Source: Paenibacillus sp. LHD-38 (GTDB lineage: Bacteria > Bacillota > Bacilli > Paenibacillales > Paenibacillaceae). Taken from it: DNA of 64,000 nucleotides. A program made the translations under genes and the position numbers. A model generated the notes under the pieces. The model was not told where the DNA came from and did no database searches. It saw only the letters and a list, made by a program, of their open reading frames with translations. Where the stretch lies: positions 1 through 64,000 of the forward strand of contig NZ_JAVIFU010000019.1 in assembly GCF_031157315.1 (NCBI RefSeq), read 5' to 3'. Below, in pieces: positions 49,222 through 58,020 of the stretch (position 1 is its first letter; each line of letters starts with the position of its first letter).

Positions 49222-51255
49222 ATGCTATGGAATGATCAAAAACCGGCGCGCCGCGGCATGAGCATGCTTCTGATTGGGCTTGAACGGCTCAAGATCGTTG
49301 ACTTGCTGTTGTTTGTTGCTGCGATGCTGGCCAAGCTCTATTTATTCTCGGAAATTCTTCATGTTGCAAACATGAAAATGACCCGTACGGATGCGATCAT
49401 CGAACTGGGAGCCATTCTGTTATTCAGCTTTTGGACGATTTGGCTGCCCGCACGCGGCCGAATCCTATCGCTAATCATGTTAAATGTGATTGCATCCCTT
49501 GTTTTATATGCCGATATTATTTACTACCGCTACTTCCAAGATTTAATCTCGATCCCGGTATTGCTGCAATTCAGTCAAGTAGACTCCTTAGGGGAAAGCA
49601 TCGGCACACTGCTTCGCGCAAAGGACTTTATGTTGTTCCTGGATTGGATTGTTATTATTCCGTTCGCAATCTACGCTTTGTGGCGTGGACGAAGCGACCT
49701 TCGCCGCGCGAACGAATTTCGCCGTAAGCCTCTAGTTTGGCAAAAAACGGCCGTTCGCGTCGTGCTAAGCGCCGTTGTTTTCGGAATCGGCACATCGCTG
49801 GTGTTTACGAATGTGAATGAAGCTAAGCGAACGTGGGGACAAGGTATTTTTGTAGGTAACTGGTGGAACCTTTCGATTTACAACGTAACGGGCGGATTAG
49901 GCTTCCATGGCTATGATATTTACCGCTACGTGAAACAGAACTGGCTTGACGCGGAGACGGTTACAGCCGCGCAATCCTCGGAAGCACAAAATTGGATTGA
50001 ATCACGCGGTGATGTGCGCAGAACTCTTGAGCAGGATCAGCTGTTTGGCGCCTATGCAGGCAGTAATGTTTTGATGGTGCAGCTCGAAGCCTTTCAAAAC
50101 TTTATGATCCATAAATCAATCGGCGGTCAAGAGATTACGCCTCATTTGAATGATCTGATCGAGCAGAGCGCTTATTTCAGCCAGTTCTACCATCAGACTG
50201 CCCAGGGAAGAACTTCGGATGCCGACTTTACGGCAAACTGTTCCATGCAGCCCGTCTCCAACGGTTCCGTGTTCATCCAATATGCACCGAACGAATTCGA
50301 CTGCATGTCCAGCACCTTAAAGGCAAACGATTATGGAACAACCGTTTTTCACGCCTATGAAGGCGGTTTTTGGAATCGGAATACGATGTACAACAATATG
50401 CAGTATGACCAGTTTTACAGCCTGAAGCATTTTACCATGGATGAAAAAATCGGCTGGGCGCTTGGAGACAAGTCATTCTTCAGGCAGTCTCTTGATGTCA
50501 TATCCGACCAAAAGCAGCCTTTCTATTCGTTTCTTATCACCCTGTCGAGCCATTACCCTTTCACGATGCCGGTCGCGGAGAAAAGCCTTAGCTTAGGCGA
50601 GCTGGATGGTACGATCATGGGCGACTACCTCCAGGCCATTCATTATGTGGATGCCGCTCTCGGCGAGCTGGTTGATCGAATGAAAGCAGAAGGCCTATGG
50701 GATAACACCATTTTGGTCATGTACGGTGATCACGACAACTCGATTAAAGACTGGTCTCTGTTAGAAACATTCCTTGGCAAGCCATTGAGTGAAGTTGAAA
50801 GCCAAATGATGCTCAGGCAGGTGCCTTTACTCGTACATTTGCCGAGAAACGAGCATGCCGGAACCTATACCGAAGTTGGCGGGCAGCTCGATGTGACGCC
50901 AACGATTATGCATCTTCTCGGGATATCAACGGCCAATCAGTACTTGATTGGAACGCCGCTGCTCACCGAAAAGCCGCTTGATGGCAAAAAGGTCGTGCTC
51001 CGAAATGGCGCCTTCACGGACGGGAACGTTTATTATATCCCGTCTACCGATGGCATTGTTGATAACGGAGCCTGCTGGAGCATCCCAGGGAATGCGGTTA
51101 CGGATATGAATGCCTGCATCGGTGCCATTGAAGATTCACGGACTGAGCTTAACATGTCCGACCAAATCGTAATGAACAATCTCATTGAAAACTTCAAGGA
51201 GCAATCGGCTACTGAGGCACGCGGCGGCAGTAATATGGAAACCGCAGCCCGCTAG
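49222..51255 (+). CDS. ltaS: LTA synthase family protein
   Basis: 677 aa. Five N-terminal membrane helices (about 12-200) are followed by an extracellular sulfatase-like domain. The catalytic Thr is Thr331 in GRTSDADFT, with metal ligands in MVQLEAFQNF and MYGDHDNSIKD. It polymerises glycerol phosphate from phosphatidylglycerol on the outer membrane face to make lipoteichoic acid, or is a paralogue that primes or stress-induces it. Length is near normal for LtaS (about 640-650 aa), slightly long. Strong terminator downstream. Confidence 0.92.
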   Translation: MLWNDQKPARRGMSMLLIGLERLKIVDLLLFVAAMLAKLYLFSEILHVANMKMTRTDAIIELGAILLFSFWTIWLPARGRILSLIMLNVIASLVLYADIIYYRYFQDLISIPVLLQFSQVDSLGESIGTLLRAKDFMLFLDWIVIIPFAIYALWRGRSDLRRANEFRRKPLVWQKTAVRVVLSAVVFGIGTSLVFTNVNEAKRTWGQGIFVGNWWNLSIYNVTGGLGFHGYDIYRYVKQNWLDAETVTAAQSSEAQNWIESRGDVRRTLEQDQLFGAYAGSNVLMVQLEAFQNFMIHKSIGGQEITPHLNDLIEQSAYFSQFYHQTAQGRTSDADFTANCSMQPVSNGSVFIQYAPNEFDCMSSTLKANDYGTTVFHAYEGGFWNRNTMYNNMQYDQFYSLKHFTMDEKIGWALGDKSFFRQSLDVISDQKQPFYSFLITLSSHYPFTMPVAEKSLSLGELDGTIMGDYLQAIHYVDAALGELVDRMKAEGLWDNTILVMYGDHDNSIKDWSLLETFLGKPLSEVESQMMLRQVPLLVHLPRNEHAGTYTEVGGQLDVTPTIMHLLGISTANQYLIGTPLLTEKPLDGKKVVLRNGAFTDGNVYYIPSTDGIVDNGACWSIPGNAVTDMNACIGAIEDSRTELNMSDQIVMNNLIENFKEQSATEARGGSNMETAAR

Positions 51256-51297
51256 CAGCCCCCAGAGCAAAACCAGCTCCCTTGCTGCAACTAACCA

Positions 51298-51336
51298 GAA
51301 AAAGCTCTCTAATCTATAGCCTAGAGAGCTTTTTTT
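51298..51336. terminator. Terminator of ltaS
   Basis: AAAAAGCTCTCT / AGAGAGCTTTTTTT stem with a 12-base loop. Confidence 0.9.
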
Positions 51337-51414
51337 GCATCAAATGACGATTCGTCCCTGCCTCCAGTCAAAAGGATTGCAGCTAGAAGAGCAATATTGT
51401 CCAAGGTTCGAATA

Positions 51415-52854
51415 CTACTTTTTATGCTGTTCCAGCCAGTCCAGCACCTCGTCAATCGTCTCAACCGGAACGATGTTCAGCTGCGGCGCGCCGCTTCGAG
51501 CTTCTGCCTCTAGTGCAGCCGGCACAAAAAACACGTCAGCATCCGTACGGCTAATCGCATAAGCCTTTTGCTTGATGCCCCCGATAAGGCCAACGGATCC
51601 GTCCGCTTCGATCGTACCCGTTCCCGCAACCTGATTGCCATAGGTAATACCCCCAGGCGTCAGCTGGTCAATGATGGCAAGCGTCAGCATTGCACCGTGC
51701 GAAGGACCGCCGATATGCGCCATAAATCGCTTATAATCCAATTCCCGTGGAATATCAAGTATCAGCTCCGTTTGTACGGAGATGCCGAACACCGGTCGCT
51801 CCGGGGTGTCGTCAGAAGCCTTCGTTGCAACCGTCGTCTGCGTCACCCTCCCAGCTCTCCTTAGGGTAACTGCGACCGAGGCCCCGGGCTTTACCGACTT
51901 CTCCATGTAGGCGGTCATCTCACTAATCGTATGAACAGCTTGTCCATCCAGCTTATCGATAATATCTCCTGCCTGCAGCAGCCGATCGGCAGGACTATCC
52001 TTCACGACCGCCACAACCCTAACACCGTCTGCTGTGATGCCGCTCCCAATTCCGGCCTTCTTCATCGCCACCGCCGCAGCCAAGCTGTTCGCATCTGTCT
52101 TCATGAGGACGACCTGCGCATACGTTTCGGTGAGCGGCGGCTCATCTTCCGGAATCTTCTCGAAGCTGTACATCGGCAGCAAGCTTGCATACAGCCAATC
52201 TGCGGGCACTGCAGGCCTGTCAAATACAAGCACGCCGTTGATAGTCCCGCCATGCTGTCCGCCCTCCACATGCGCGTAACGGTTCATATTCAGCGTCATT
52301 CCGGGATACGTTACCTGATAGCCTGTAGGAAAAAGCAAAGCGACGAGCAGCATGATTGTTACCGATAAAACAATGGCTCCTCGCCTTGGCAGCCAATGCG
52401 GGATAAAAGAGCTCTTTTCAGCATGTGAATGCCCCTCTTCTGCATCTTTCAGCCTCGCCAACCGCTTACGCTCTATCCCTTCGCTTAAAAGCAGATCCGC
52501 ATATACCAATGGAACCGAAGCTCCAATAATAAGCAGCAGCTGAAAAAGCTTCTCCGGCTCTAGCAGCACATAACCCGCTCCCACGATACTCAGTCCGGCA
52601 ACCACTAGTCGCAGCAGCTGCATGACGATTGCAAAACCAAACCTTTTTCGCTGCTGCCATATGCCGAGCAAAGCACCCGCTGCCCAGCTAAGGGGGACGA
52701 TTGCGAGAAAATAAAACAACCAATCAATCATTTCAATCCACTGCATCCCGCTGCCCGTCTTTAGCGGCGCTGGCAGCCAAATAAGCTCTGACGCAACTAA
52801 GCAAGCAAACGCTATTGCTATTCCAAAAATATAATAAACGGCCGGCTTCCGCAT
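51415..52854 (-). CDS. Membrane PDZ-Lon (S16) serine protease
   Basis: 479 aa from the ATG at 52854, preceded by AGGAGG; earlier in-frame codons lie in the leader. Unlike YlbL/SepM, which have one N-terminal helix, this one has about five membrane helices (about 1-185, with a charged loop at 130-150) before the PDZ domain (about 280-360) and the C-terminal Lon-type domain. The Ser-Lys dyad is in GGPSHGAML and GGIKQKAYA. It should cut membrane or secreted proteins outside the cell. Substrate unknown. Confidence 0.85.
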   Translation of the reverse strand: MRKPAVYYIFGIAIAFACLVASELIWLPAPLKTGSGMQWIEMIDWLFYFLAIVPLSWAAGALLGIWQQRKRFGFAIVMQLLRLVVAGLSIVGAGYVLLEPEKLFQLLLIIGASVPLVYADLLLSEGIERKRLARLKDAEEGHSHAEKSSFIPHWLPRRGAIVLSVTIMLLVALLFPTGYQVTYPGMTLNMNRYAHVEGGQHGGTINGVLVFDRPAVPADWLYASLLPMYSFEKIPEDEPPLTETYAQVVLMKTDANSLAAAVAMKKAGIGSGITADGVRVVAVVKDSPADRLLQAGDIIDKLDGQAVHTISEMTAYMEKSVKPGASVAVTLRRAGRVTQTTVATKASDDTPERPVFGISVQTELILDIPRELDYKRFMAHIGGPSHGAMLTLAIIDQLTPGGITYGNQVAGTGTIEADGSVGLIGGIKQKAYAISRTDADVFFVPAALEAEARSGAPQLNIVPVETIDEVLDWLEQHKK

Positions 52855-52915
52855 TTTTTTCTTCCTCCTATGATCCCTAAGCCTATGCCTCGTATATGCC
52901 TCAGCCTCCAAACAA

Positions 52916-52950
52916 ATAAAAGACCCGACGAGCAGGGTCGCGGGGTCTTA
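52916..52950 (-). terminator. Terminator of the 99-aa/DUF3990 gene pair
   Basis: Minus strand AAGACCC / GGGTCTTTTA hairpin directly at the stop codon of the 99-aa gene. Confidence 0.7.
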
Positions 52951-53247
52951 CTTCGTTTGCAAATATTGGCGTTCCTCCGATTCGATGCCACGATCCCTCA
53001 GTTCGCCCTTCTCTATGCCTTGAATGCGCTCCAGCCATTGCGACGGAGGATGATTCATGCGGCGCGCGCGATCGAGCAGCTGCGCGTATTGACCGCAATT
53101 GTCGTAGCCTCCCAGCCTGCGTACGACCTCGATATACTCCACCACCAATGCTCTCGCATCCGCTGCGGTATAACCGTATTCGCTGGCCAGCGCTTCCACA
53201 ATCCCACGCTCATACAAGCTTAACCTGATCTGTGCTTTCACCTTCAT
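52948..53247 (-). CDS. Small helical protein overlapping the DUF3990 gene, 99 aa
   Basis: Not recognised with confidence. It starts with an ATG seven bases after AGGTGG, inside the last 38 bases of the DUF3990-type gene, so the pair is translationally coupled. Helical, with Arg- and Glu-rich stretches (VVRRLGGYDNCGQYAQLLDRARRM) and no membrane segment. Many DUF3990 genes have a small DUF3791 partner; this one does not clearly show that pattern, but its position is the same. Confidence 0.6.
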   Translation of the reverse strand: MKVKAQIRLSLYERGIVEALASEYGYTAADARALVVEYIEVVRRLGGYDNCGQYAQLLDRARRMNHPPSQWLERIQGIEKGELRDRGIESEERQYLQTK

Positions 53248-53824
53248 GATACATCCACCTGCTTCCCGTATAAATATGGTAGCCTACAAGCTTTAAATGC
53301 GCTTCCCATCGTTCGGAGCAAAACACGACTTGATTGCCCAGCCGAAGCGAATCCAGCTTCCTGCCTTTCCGCGATACCGTAATTTGTTCATAAAACCAAT
53401 GCTCATCTTTCTTTAATTGTACTGCTTTATGTACGATTTTTCCAGTGTCATTGTCCGCCATCGGTCCAATTATAATGTCCGGATGTGTTTCGCAGGGGTC
53501 GTCCCCCTTGACGGCTGCCTTGCGATGAGCATAAATAAAAGATGCCCACGCAGGCGAATCGGAAAGGAATAACAGCGGCTCTACCCGATCAGGCACAGAA
53601 GTAAGTTCGACGACAAGCACGCAAGGTCTTCCTCCGTCCCATGACTCCTTCGCCGCCTTATGCGACCATTTCCGCGCTTGAGCGATTGAAATCGTCGTAT
53701 AGAAACCTTCACCAAAGTCTTTCCCCGGACGCCAATATGGCGAATTTAACAGCTTTCTCCCAAATGATTGTACCGTGTCACTAGTTGTTCCATGATATAA
53801 CAGCTGCGGCGTCGTTATGTCCAC
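53210..53824 (-). CDS. DUF3990-type ADP-ribosyltransferase-like protein
   Basis: 204 aa, GTG start with AAGGAG seven bases upstream. Landmarks of DUF3990 are in order: LLYHGTT, DFGEGFYTTISIAQARKWSHK, HPDIIIGPMADNDTG and, near the end, NQVVFCSERWEAHLKL. This is a compact fold related to ADP-ribosyltransferases, with His, Tyr and a late polar residue at the sites expected for NAD binding. Activity and target are not shown. The gene could be a toxin-like effector with the downstream 99-aa protein as partner, or a housekeeping enzyme. Confidence 0.72.
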   Translation of the reverse strand: MDITTPQLLYHGTTSDTVQSFGRKLLNSPYWRPGKDFGEGFYTTISIAQARKWSHKAAKESWDGGRPCVLVVELTSVPDRVEPLLFLSDSPAWASFIYAHRKAAVKGDDPCETHPDIIIGPMADNDTGKIVHKAVQLKKDEHWFYEQITVSRKGRKLDSLRLGNQVVFCSERWEAHLKLVGYHIYTGSRWMYHEGESTDQVKLV

Positions 53825-53877
53825 CCTCGTGCTCCTTCCCCGTTGCTATTCTCATGCAAAATGGCTTGCAGCTATAC

Positions 53878-53911
53878 AAAAACCCCGCGAAATAAAAGCG
53901 CTCGCAGGGTC
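53878..53911 (-). terminator. Terminator of the DUF1450 gene
   Basis: Minus strand ACCCTGCGA / TCGCGGGGT stem followed by TTTTTG. Confidence 0.8.
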
Positions 53912-53924
53912 TTTGTTGTCGGTG

Positions 53925-54158
53925 TCATTTCAATTTCTTCTTTATATAAGGAAGGACCTTCTGAATGGCCTCATCCTCAGTTACCGCCTTAATATAACGG
54001 CCATTAATAAAAATAAATGCGTAACGGGCGCAGGGCCCGCAGTAGGATTTGCAGCCCACGCGAATTTCCGCGTCAGGCACTAGCTTTTGCAGCTTGGGCA
54101 CAATCGATTTCATCGTCATGTGCTTGCATTTGTCACAAACGCGTATGTCGTTAGCCAT
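53925..54158 (-). CDS. DUF1450 (YuzB-like) small protein
   Basis: 77 aa. Five cysteines in the arrangement RVCDKCKHM and GCKSYCGPCARYAF, as in DUF1450. The last motif resembles thioredoxin-like [2Fe-2S] ferredoxin ends. Family function unknown; a metal or Fe-S site is plausible. It lies 37 bases downstream of the HesB-like gene on the same strand, which would fit an Fe-S link. Confidence 0.85.
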   Translation of the reverse strand: MANDIRVCDKCKHMTMKSIVPKLQKLVPDAEIRVGCKSYCGPCARYAFIFINGRYIKAVTEDEAIQKVLPYIKKKLK

Positions 54159-54195
54159 GATTCATCTTCCTATTTCAACCGGATACGTATGAATC

Positions 54196-54498
54196 CTAAT
54201 GATCGCCGTGGTTGCCCTTGGTTGGATTCGTTACGGCAAAACCTTCTTCAGGCACGTAGAAATAATCGATGCGCACGCCGTCTAGGAAAGCATTGTCTTT
54301 CTCTAAAATAACGTCGATGCCTTTATCTGTCGATACGACAACGTCTTTGTCTGTCGGCTCATCGATTCCCATACCGTAATGTGCATGGTCTCCATGTGAA
54401 TGCGTCACGTAGATGCGTAGCAATTTCCCTTCGTTCTCAGGCTTGTCCAGTTCAACTTGCAATACCTTTGCGGCGTTTTTGGAAATTCTGCAGTTCAT
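54196..54498 (-). CDS. HesB/IscA-like protein lacking the cluster-binding cysteines
   Basis: 100 aa. The pattern ISKNAAKVLQVELDKPENEG, LLRIYVTHSHGDHAHYGMGI and the late segment GVRIDYFYVPEEGFAVTNP follow the HesB/A-type carrier fold. The usual Cys-x-n-Cys-Gly-Cys set is absent; the only cysteine is Cys3. Instead there are His-rich segments (HSHGDHAH and a C-terminal NHGDH). It may bind metal through His or serve another purpose. GAGGAG ribosome site. Confidence 0.75.
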   Translation of the reverse strand: MNCRISKNAAKVLQVELDKPENEGKLLRIYVTHSHGDHAHYGMGIDEPTDKDVVVSTDKGIDVILEKDNAFLDGVRIDYFYVPEEGFAVTNPTKGNHGDH

Positions 54499-54542
54499 TA
54501 ATTATCCAGCTCCTCTTATCGTTAGCCATGCGGCAATATTTA

Positions 54543-54782
54543 TTATTTAATATTATACTTGGTCTCCATTCTACGGGCAAACCATTCTGCAAGCAGCATC
54601 GTAACCGCGATATCGTCAACCGGTAAGAACGGCAGCGGAAGTATGTCAGGCAGTACCCAATAGAGAAAAACGGGCACGGAAAAAATCAGCTTGTCCAGCA
54701 GTGACACATTCTTTGATCGAAGCAGCTGAAAAATACGGACAAATGTCAGGCGCCAGTGGCGCAGCGACAGCAATTTGCGCAT
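54543..54782 (-). CDS. DUF1232 (YkvA-like) small membrane protein
   Basis: 79 aa from the ATG at 54782, which follows GGTGGG; a longer frame upstream has no ribosome site. A helical hairpin with LLDKLIFSVPVFLYWVLPDILPLPFLPVDDIAVTMLLAE matches DUF1232, whose hallmark is P-D-x-x-P near the middle. Function unknown. Confidence 0.82.
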   Translation of the reverse strand: MRKLLSLRHWRLTFVRIFQLLRSKNVSLLDKLIFSVPVFLYWVLPDILPLPFLPVDDIAVTMLLAEWFARRMETKYNIK

Positions 54783-54871
54783 TAGAAATCCCACCTTTGC
54801 CGAGCTTTTCCGATTATTATAGCATATGCGAGCGCCATTTGCCTCCTGCAGCAATAAACGGCCGAAGGCCG

Positions 54872-55756
54872 CTAAAGACGAAGCATCTCTAGCAGCAGCG
54901 GTTGCAGCTCCATATAAATATTGTCAAAATTGCTCATCGGCAATGGATTTTCGCCGAATCCTGCCTCTACGGTAAAACCAGGCCTGCGAAACCGTTGGAT
55001 ATACCAGTCCTTGTAGCCCGCGTCGCTGCCCGTCAGCTTCACCGCCTCGTACCCGCTAACCCTCGCAAGCCTATTGGCAAGCTGTTCTGCTTCCGCAGGC
55101 TCGTAATCGCGATAATTCCAATAGATTTCCCTTCCTTGCGTATGAAGCGCCATGACGGTATGAAAGCCAAGCGTTTCCGTAAAACGAGCCATAGCCATCG
55201 CCTCCGGCTCACTGAGCGGATAGGGTCCGGGATAATCACGCGGGCCAGGTCCTTCCACGCCTCTGCGCTTGCACTCCTCTTCCCAAAACGCAGGAAATTG
55301 ATCATTCAAATCGACGCCGCGAATATTCGCTTTCCAGCTGCTGAACTTATCGGAGCCTCCGTTCCATTCCGTAAGCTGCCGATGATAGGGATGCGAAGCC
55401 GATAGCCCCTGCTGCGCAAGCTCTACCCCGTCAGGATTAACCATCGGTACAGTCCATAAGGTTACGTCTCTGCATAGATCATGTGCGTGCTGGCCGCCGA
55501 TCTGCTCGCCGCTGCAATAGGCTGCCGACAAATCCGCAACAAAGCGCATCAACAAAGCAGACGTAATCCATTCATTCGCGTGAAAGGCGCCATTCATATG
55601 AACAAGACGCGGGCCGCTGCCGCAGCGAAGCGCCAACAGGGGCTTGCCCATCACGCTCTCTCCAATGACATGTGCCGACAGAAAAGGGTATCTGCCCGAT
55701 AGCTGTCTCACGCCCTCCAGCAAATCGGGATAACCGTAGCTTTGAACGGAGTACAT
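54872..55756 (-). CDS. M14-family zinc carboxypeptidase (gamma-D-glutamyl-diaminopimelate type)
   Basis: 294 aa from the ATG at 55756, after GGGAGG. Zinc ligands His-Ala-Asn-Glu (FHANEWITSALL) and later His (MALHTQG), with the catalytic Glu in FTVEAGFGENPLP. The segment PMVNPDGVEL is typical of the group that cuts murein tripeptides (YqgT/MpaA-like). No signal peptide, so it is likely cytoplasmic and used in recycling wall peptides. It precedes no same-strand operon partner within 80 bases. Confidence 0.88.
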   Translation of the reverse strand: MYSVQSYGYPDLLEGVRQLSGRYPFLSAHVIGESVMGKPLLALRCGSGPRLVHMNGAFHANEWITSALLMRFVADLSAAYCSGEQIGGQHAHDLCRDVTLWTVPMVNPDGVELAQQGLSASHPYHRQLTEWNGGSDKFSSWKANIRGVDLNDQFPAFWEEECKRRGVEGPGPRDYPGPYPLSEPEAMAMARFTETLGFHTVMALHTQGREIYWNYRDYEPAEAEQLANRLARVSGYEAVKLTGSDAGYKDWYIQRFRRPGFTVEAGFGENPLPMSNFDNIYMELQPLLLEMLRL

Positions 55757-55832
55757 GACAATCGCCTCCCTCTGCATCGATGTGTTCCCTTCATGTTATG
55801 CGCGCTTTGACCTGTCCTATGAAGCTAACGGC

Positions 55833-55867
55833 AAAAAGAAGCCGGGCCGCGGCAGGCTCAGCTTCTT
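55833..55867 (-). terminator. Terminator of murI
   Basis: Minus strand AGAAGC / GCTTCT stem with GC-rich interior followed by TTTTTG. Confidence 0.75.
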
Positions 55868-55878
55868 CTGGTTATGAA

Positions 55879-56694
55879 TTAAACGATATTCGGTACTTGC
55901 CATACAACCGGCGTCAGCTCGATTTGCTTGCCCAGCCACTGCTGCGTAATCTTTTTGAACATCCGCGGATCCCCGCTGCAAAAAAACTGGTGCACAGGCA
56001 ATGCTCCTTCGCGCGAGAGCTTGCCGTTCTTATACAAAATGTCACGGATTTCGCGTGCCGTCTCGTCTGCCGAGCTGATAAGAGTGACACGCTGCCCCAT
56101 TACCTCAGAAATCGTTTCCGCCAAAAAAGGATAATGCGTGCAGCCGAGTATAAGCGTATCCATCTGGAAGCCTCGTAGATGGCCGATCGAGCTTCGCACC
56201 GTCTCATAGGTTTCTATGGAGCGGAAGTTCCCTTTCTCCACCAGCGGGACAAACCGCGGACAGGCTTCACTGATGACTTCTACATTTGGCGACAGCTCTC
56301 GTAAAGCCTGCTCATAGGCTCCGCTCTTGATGGTGCCTTCCGTGCCGATAACGCCTACACAACCCGTGACGGTCAAGCCGATTGCAGCTCTAGCTCCCGG
56401 TTTAATGACTCCGACCACGGGTATTGCAACTCTGGAGCGGATATCTTCAAGTCCTGCGGCCGTGGCCGTATTGCATGCTATAACAATCATTTTCGGATTA
56501 AACTGTATTAAATAATCGACAATTTCTCTTGTAAAATGGATGATCTCTTCTGAAGAGCGCGGTCCATAAGGCGTTCGGGCCGTATCTCCAAAGTACAGAA
56601 TTTTTTCTCGCGGCAGTTGGCGCATGACTTCCTTGGCAACGGTGAGGCCGCCAACGCCTGAATCTAGTATCGCAATCGGTTGCTGCACAAACAC
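55879..56694 (-). CDS. murI: Glutamate racemase
   Basis: 271 aa, the usual length. Active-site motifs AILDSGVGGLTV, MIVIACNTATA (first Cys) and LILGCTHYPFL (second Cys) are all present. It makes D-glutamate for peptidoglycan. Start is a GTG at 56694 or 56688; the ribosome site (AAGAAAG) is weak. The Bacillota name racE is equivalent. Confidence 0.93.
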   Translation of the reverse strand: MFVQQPIAILDSGVGGLTVAKEVMRQLPREKILYFGDTARTPYGPRSSEEIIHFTREIVDYLIQFNPKMIVIACNTATAAGLEDIRSRVAIPVVGVIKPGARAAIGLTVTGCVGVIGTEGTIKSGAYEQALRELSPNVEVISEACPRFVPLVEKGNFRSIETYETVRSSIGHLRGFQMDTLILGCTHYPFLAETISEVMGQRVTLISSADETAREIRDILYKNGKLSREGALPVHQFFCSGDPRMFKKITQQWLGKQIELTPVVWQVPNIV

Positions 56695-56889
56695 ACCGCT
56701 TTCTTAAACAAAATATAATAAATCAAGACAAAATAGCATATGAATACAGGCACAAAAACGTACCTACATCTTATCGCGAAATCGGACAAGGTTCAACGGG
56801 GCGGCATCACAAAAAACAGCATCCGAATGCGGTTTAAACGAGTAAACCAAGCTCCCAAAAGACGGGCTCCTGCCTTCACCATTTTCTTG

Positions 56890-56918
56890 TTGACAACTTA
56901 AATGTATATCACTTAATA
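56890..56918 (+). promoter_or_regulatory. Promoter far upstream of the SDR gene
   Basis: A perfect -35 box TTGACA (56890-56895), a 17-base spacer and a weak -10 TTAATA (56913-56918). It lies 270 bases before the SDR start codon, upstream of an intrinsic terminator. Confidence 0.45.
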
Positions 56919-57017
56919 TTTAAACGCCTTAAATATTTATTACTGAAGAGCCGAACGCATCCATGATTCCAAAGACAGGCGTGTCGTTCTCGTGCAGTGT
57001 CTCATCTTTTATCATCA

Positions 57018-57063
57018 GGACCACGAATGGCTGCTTGAAGCAGCATCGCGGTCCTTTTCTTTT
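57018..57063 (+). terminator. Terminator in the leader of the SDR gene (attenuator or small-RNA end)
   Basis: GGACC (57018-57022) / GGTCC (57050-57054) outer stem with a perfect inner GCTGCTT/AAGCAGC stem, then TTTTCTTTT. The DNA between 56695 and 57163 otherwise shows no open frame with a ribosome site. Confidence 0.7.
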
Positions 57064-57163
57064 GCCTGCGCGCAGGCTGTTTAGTTAGCGCAGTTTCGGG
57101 TACATACAAGTAGAAAGCAAGTGAAACCAGTGCAGGACAAACATAAAAAAGGAGGACGATTGG

Positions 57164-57970
57164 ATGACAGAAAATAAAAATCCAAATGGACGTTTGCAGG
57201 GGAAAATAGCGCTGATTACAGGTGCGGGATCCGGAATCGGCAAAGCAGCTGCTCTGAAATTCGCAAAGGAAGGCGCTGATTTGGTTCTCCTGGATGTGAA
57301 GGAAGAAGCCATGGAGGATGTTTGCCGCCAAGTACATAAGTACCAAGTTGAATGCTTATCGATCGAGACGGATATTTCCAATGAAATCCAACTTGCGGAT
57401 GCATATCGTCAGGTAAGGGATCGCTTCGGTCGACTCGATATCCTATATGCCAATGCCGGCATTAACGGCGTATTGACGCCGATTGAGCTGATGGAATACG
57501 ACGATTGGAACAAAACGCTTCAAGTCAATTTGAGCGGCACCTTCCTAACCGTGAAACATGCAATCCCATTATTGAAGGACAATGGCGGCAGCATTCTCAT
57601 TACCAGCTCCATTAACGGTAACCGTGTTTTCTCCAATATAGGCTTCAGCGCTTACAGCAGCACAAAGGCTGGACAGGTCGCTTTTGCCAAAATGGCGGCG
57701 CTTGAGCTTGCTCAGTACAAAATTCGCGTAAACGTCATATGCCCCGGCGCGATCGAAACAAATATCGAGGAAAACACCGAGCGAACGCCGGAGCTGGATC
57801 GGGTAACGATCCCCGTGGAATACCCTGAGGGGGATCATCCGCTTGAGGACGGTCCCGGCAGCGCCGCACAAGTGGCCAATCTGGCTTTGTTTCTTGCTTC
57901 CGAAGATTCCAGTCACATTTCGGGCACAACCGTGTACATCGACGGCGCGGAATCCTTGCTGCGCGGATAA
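57164..57970 (+). CDS. SDR-family NAD(P)-dependent oxidoreductase
   Basis: 268 aa with AAAGGAGGA before the ATG. Cofactor motif ITGAGSGIGKAAALKFAKEG followed by Asp in LLDV (favouring NAD), then YANAGING and the catalytic S-Y-K set (ITSSINGN, AYSSTKAGQ). C-terminal GTTVYIDGAESL is typical. Substrate unknown. It ends 50 bases before the amylase gene on the same strand. Confidence 0.9.
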   Translation: MTENKNPNGRLQGKIALITGAGSGIGKAAALKFAKEGADLVLLDVKEEAMEDVCRQVHKYQVECLSIETDISNEIQLADAYRQVRDRFGRLDILYANAGINGVLTPIELMEYDDWNKTLQVNLSGTFLTVKHAIPLLKDNGGSILITSSINGNRVFSNIGFSAYSSTKAGQVAFAKMAALELAQYKIRVNVICPGAIETNIEENTERTPELDRVTIPVEYPEGDHPLEDGPGSAAQVANLALFLASEDSSHISGTTVYIDGAESLLRG

Positions 57971-58020
57971 AGCCAGCACTTTTAAATTCCAATATCCGAA
58001 ATAAAAAGGAGCGGGAGCCC

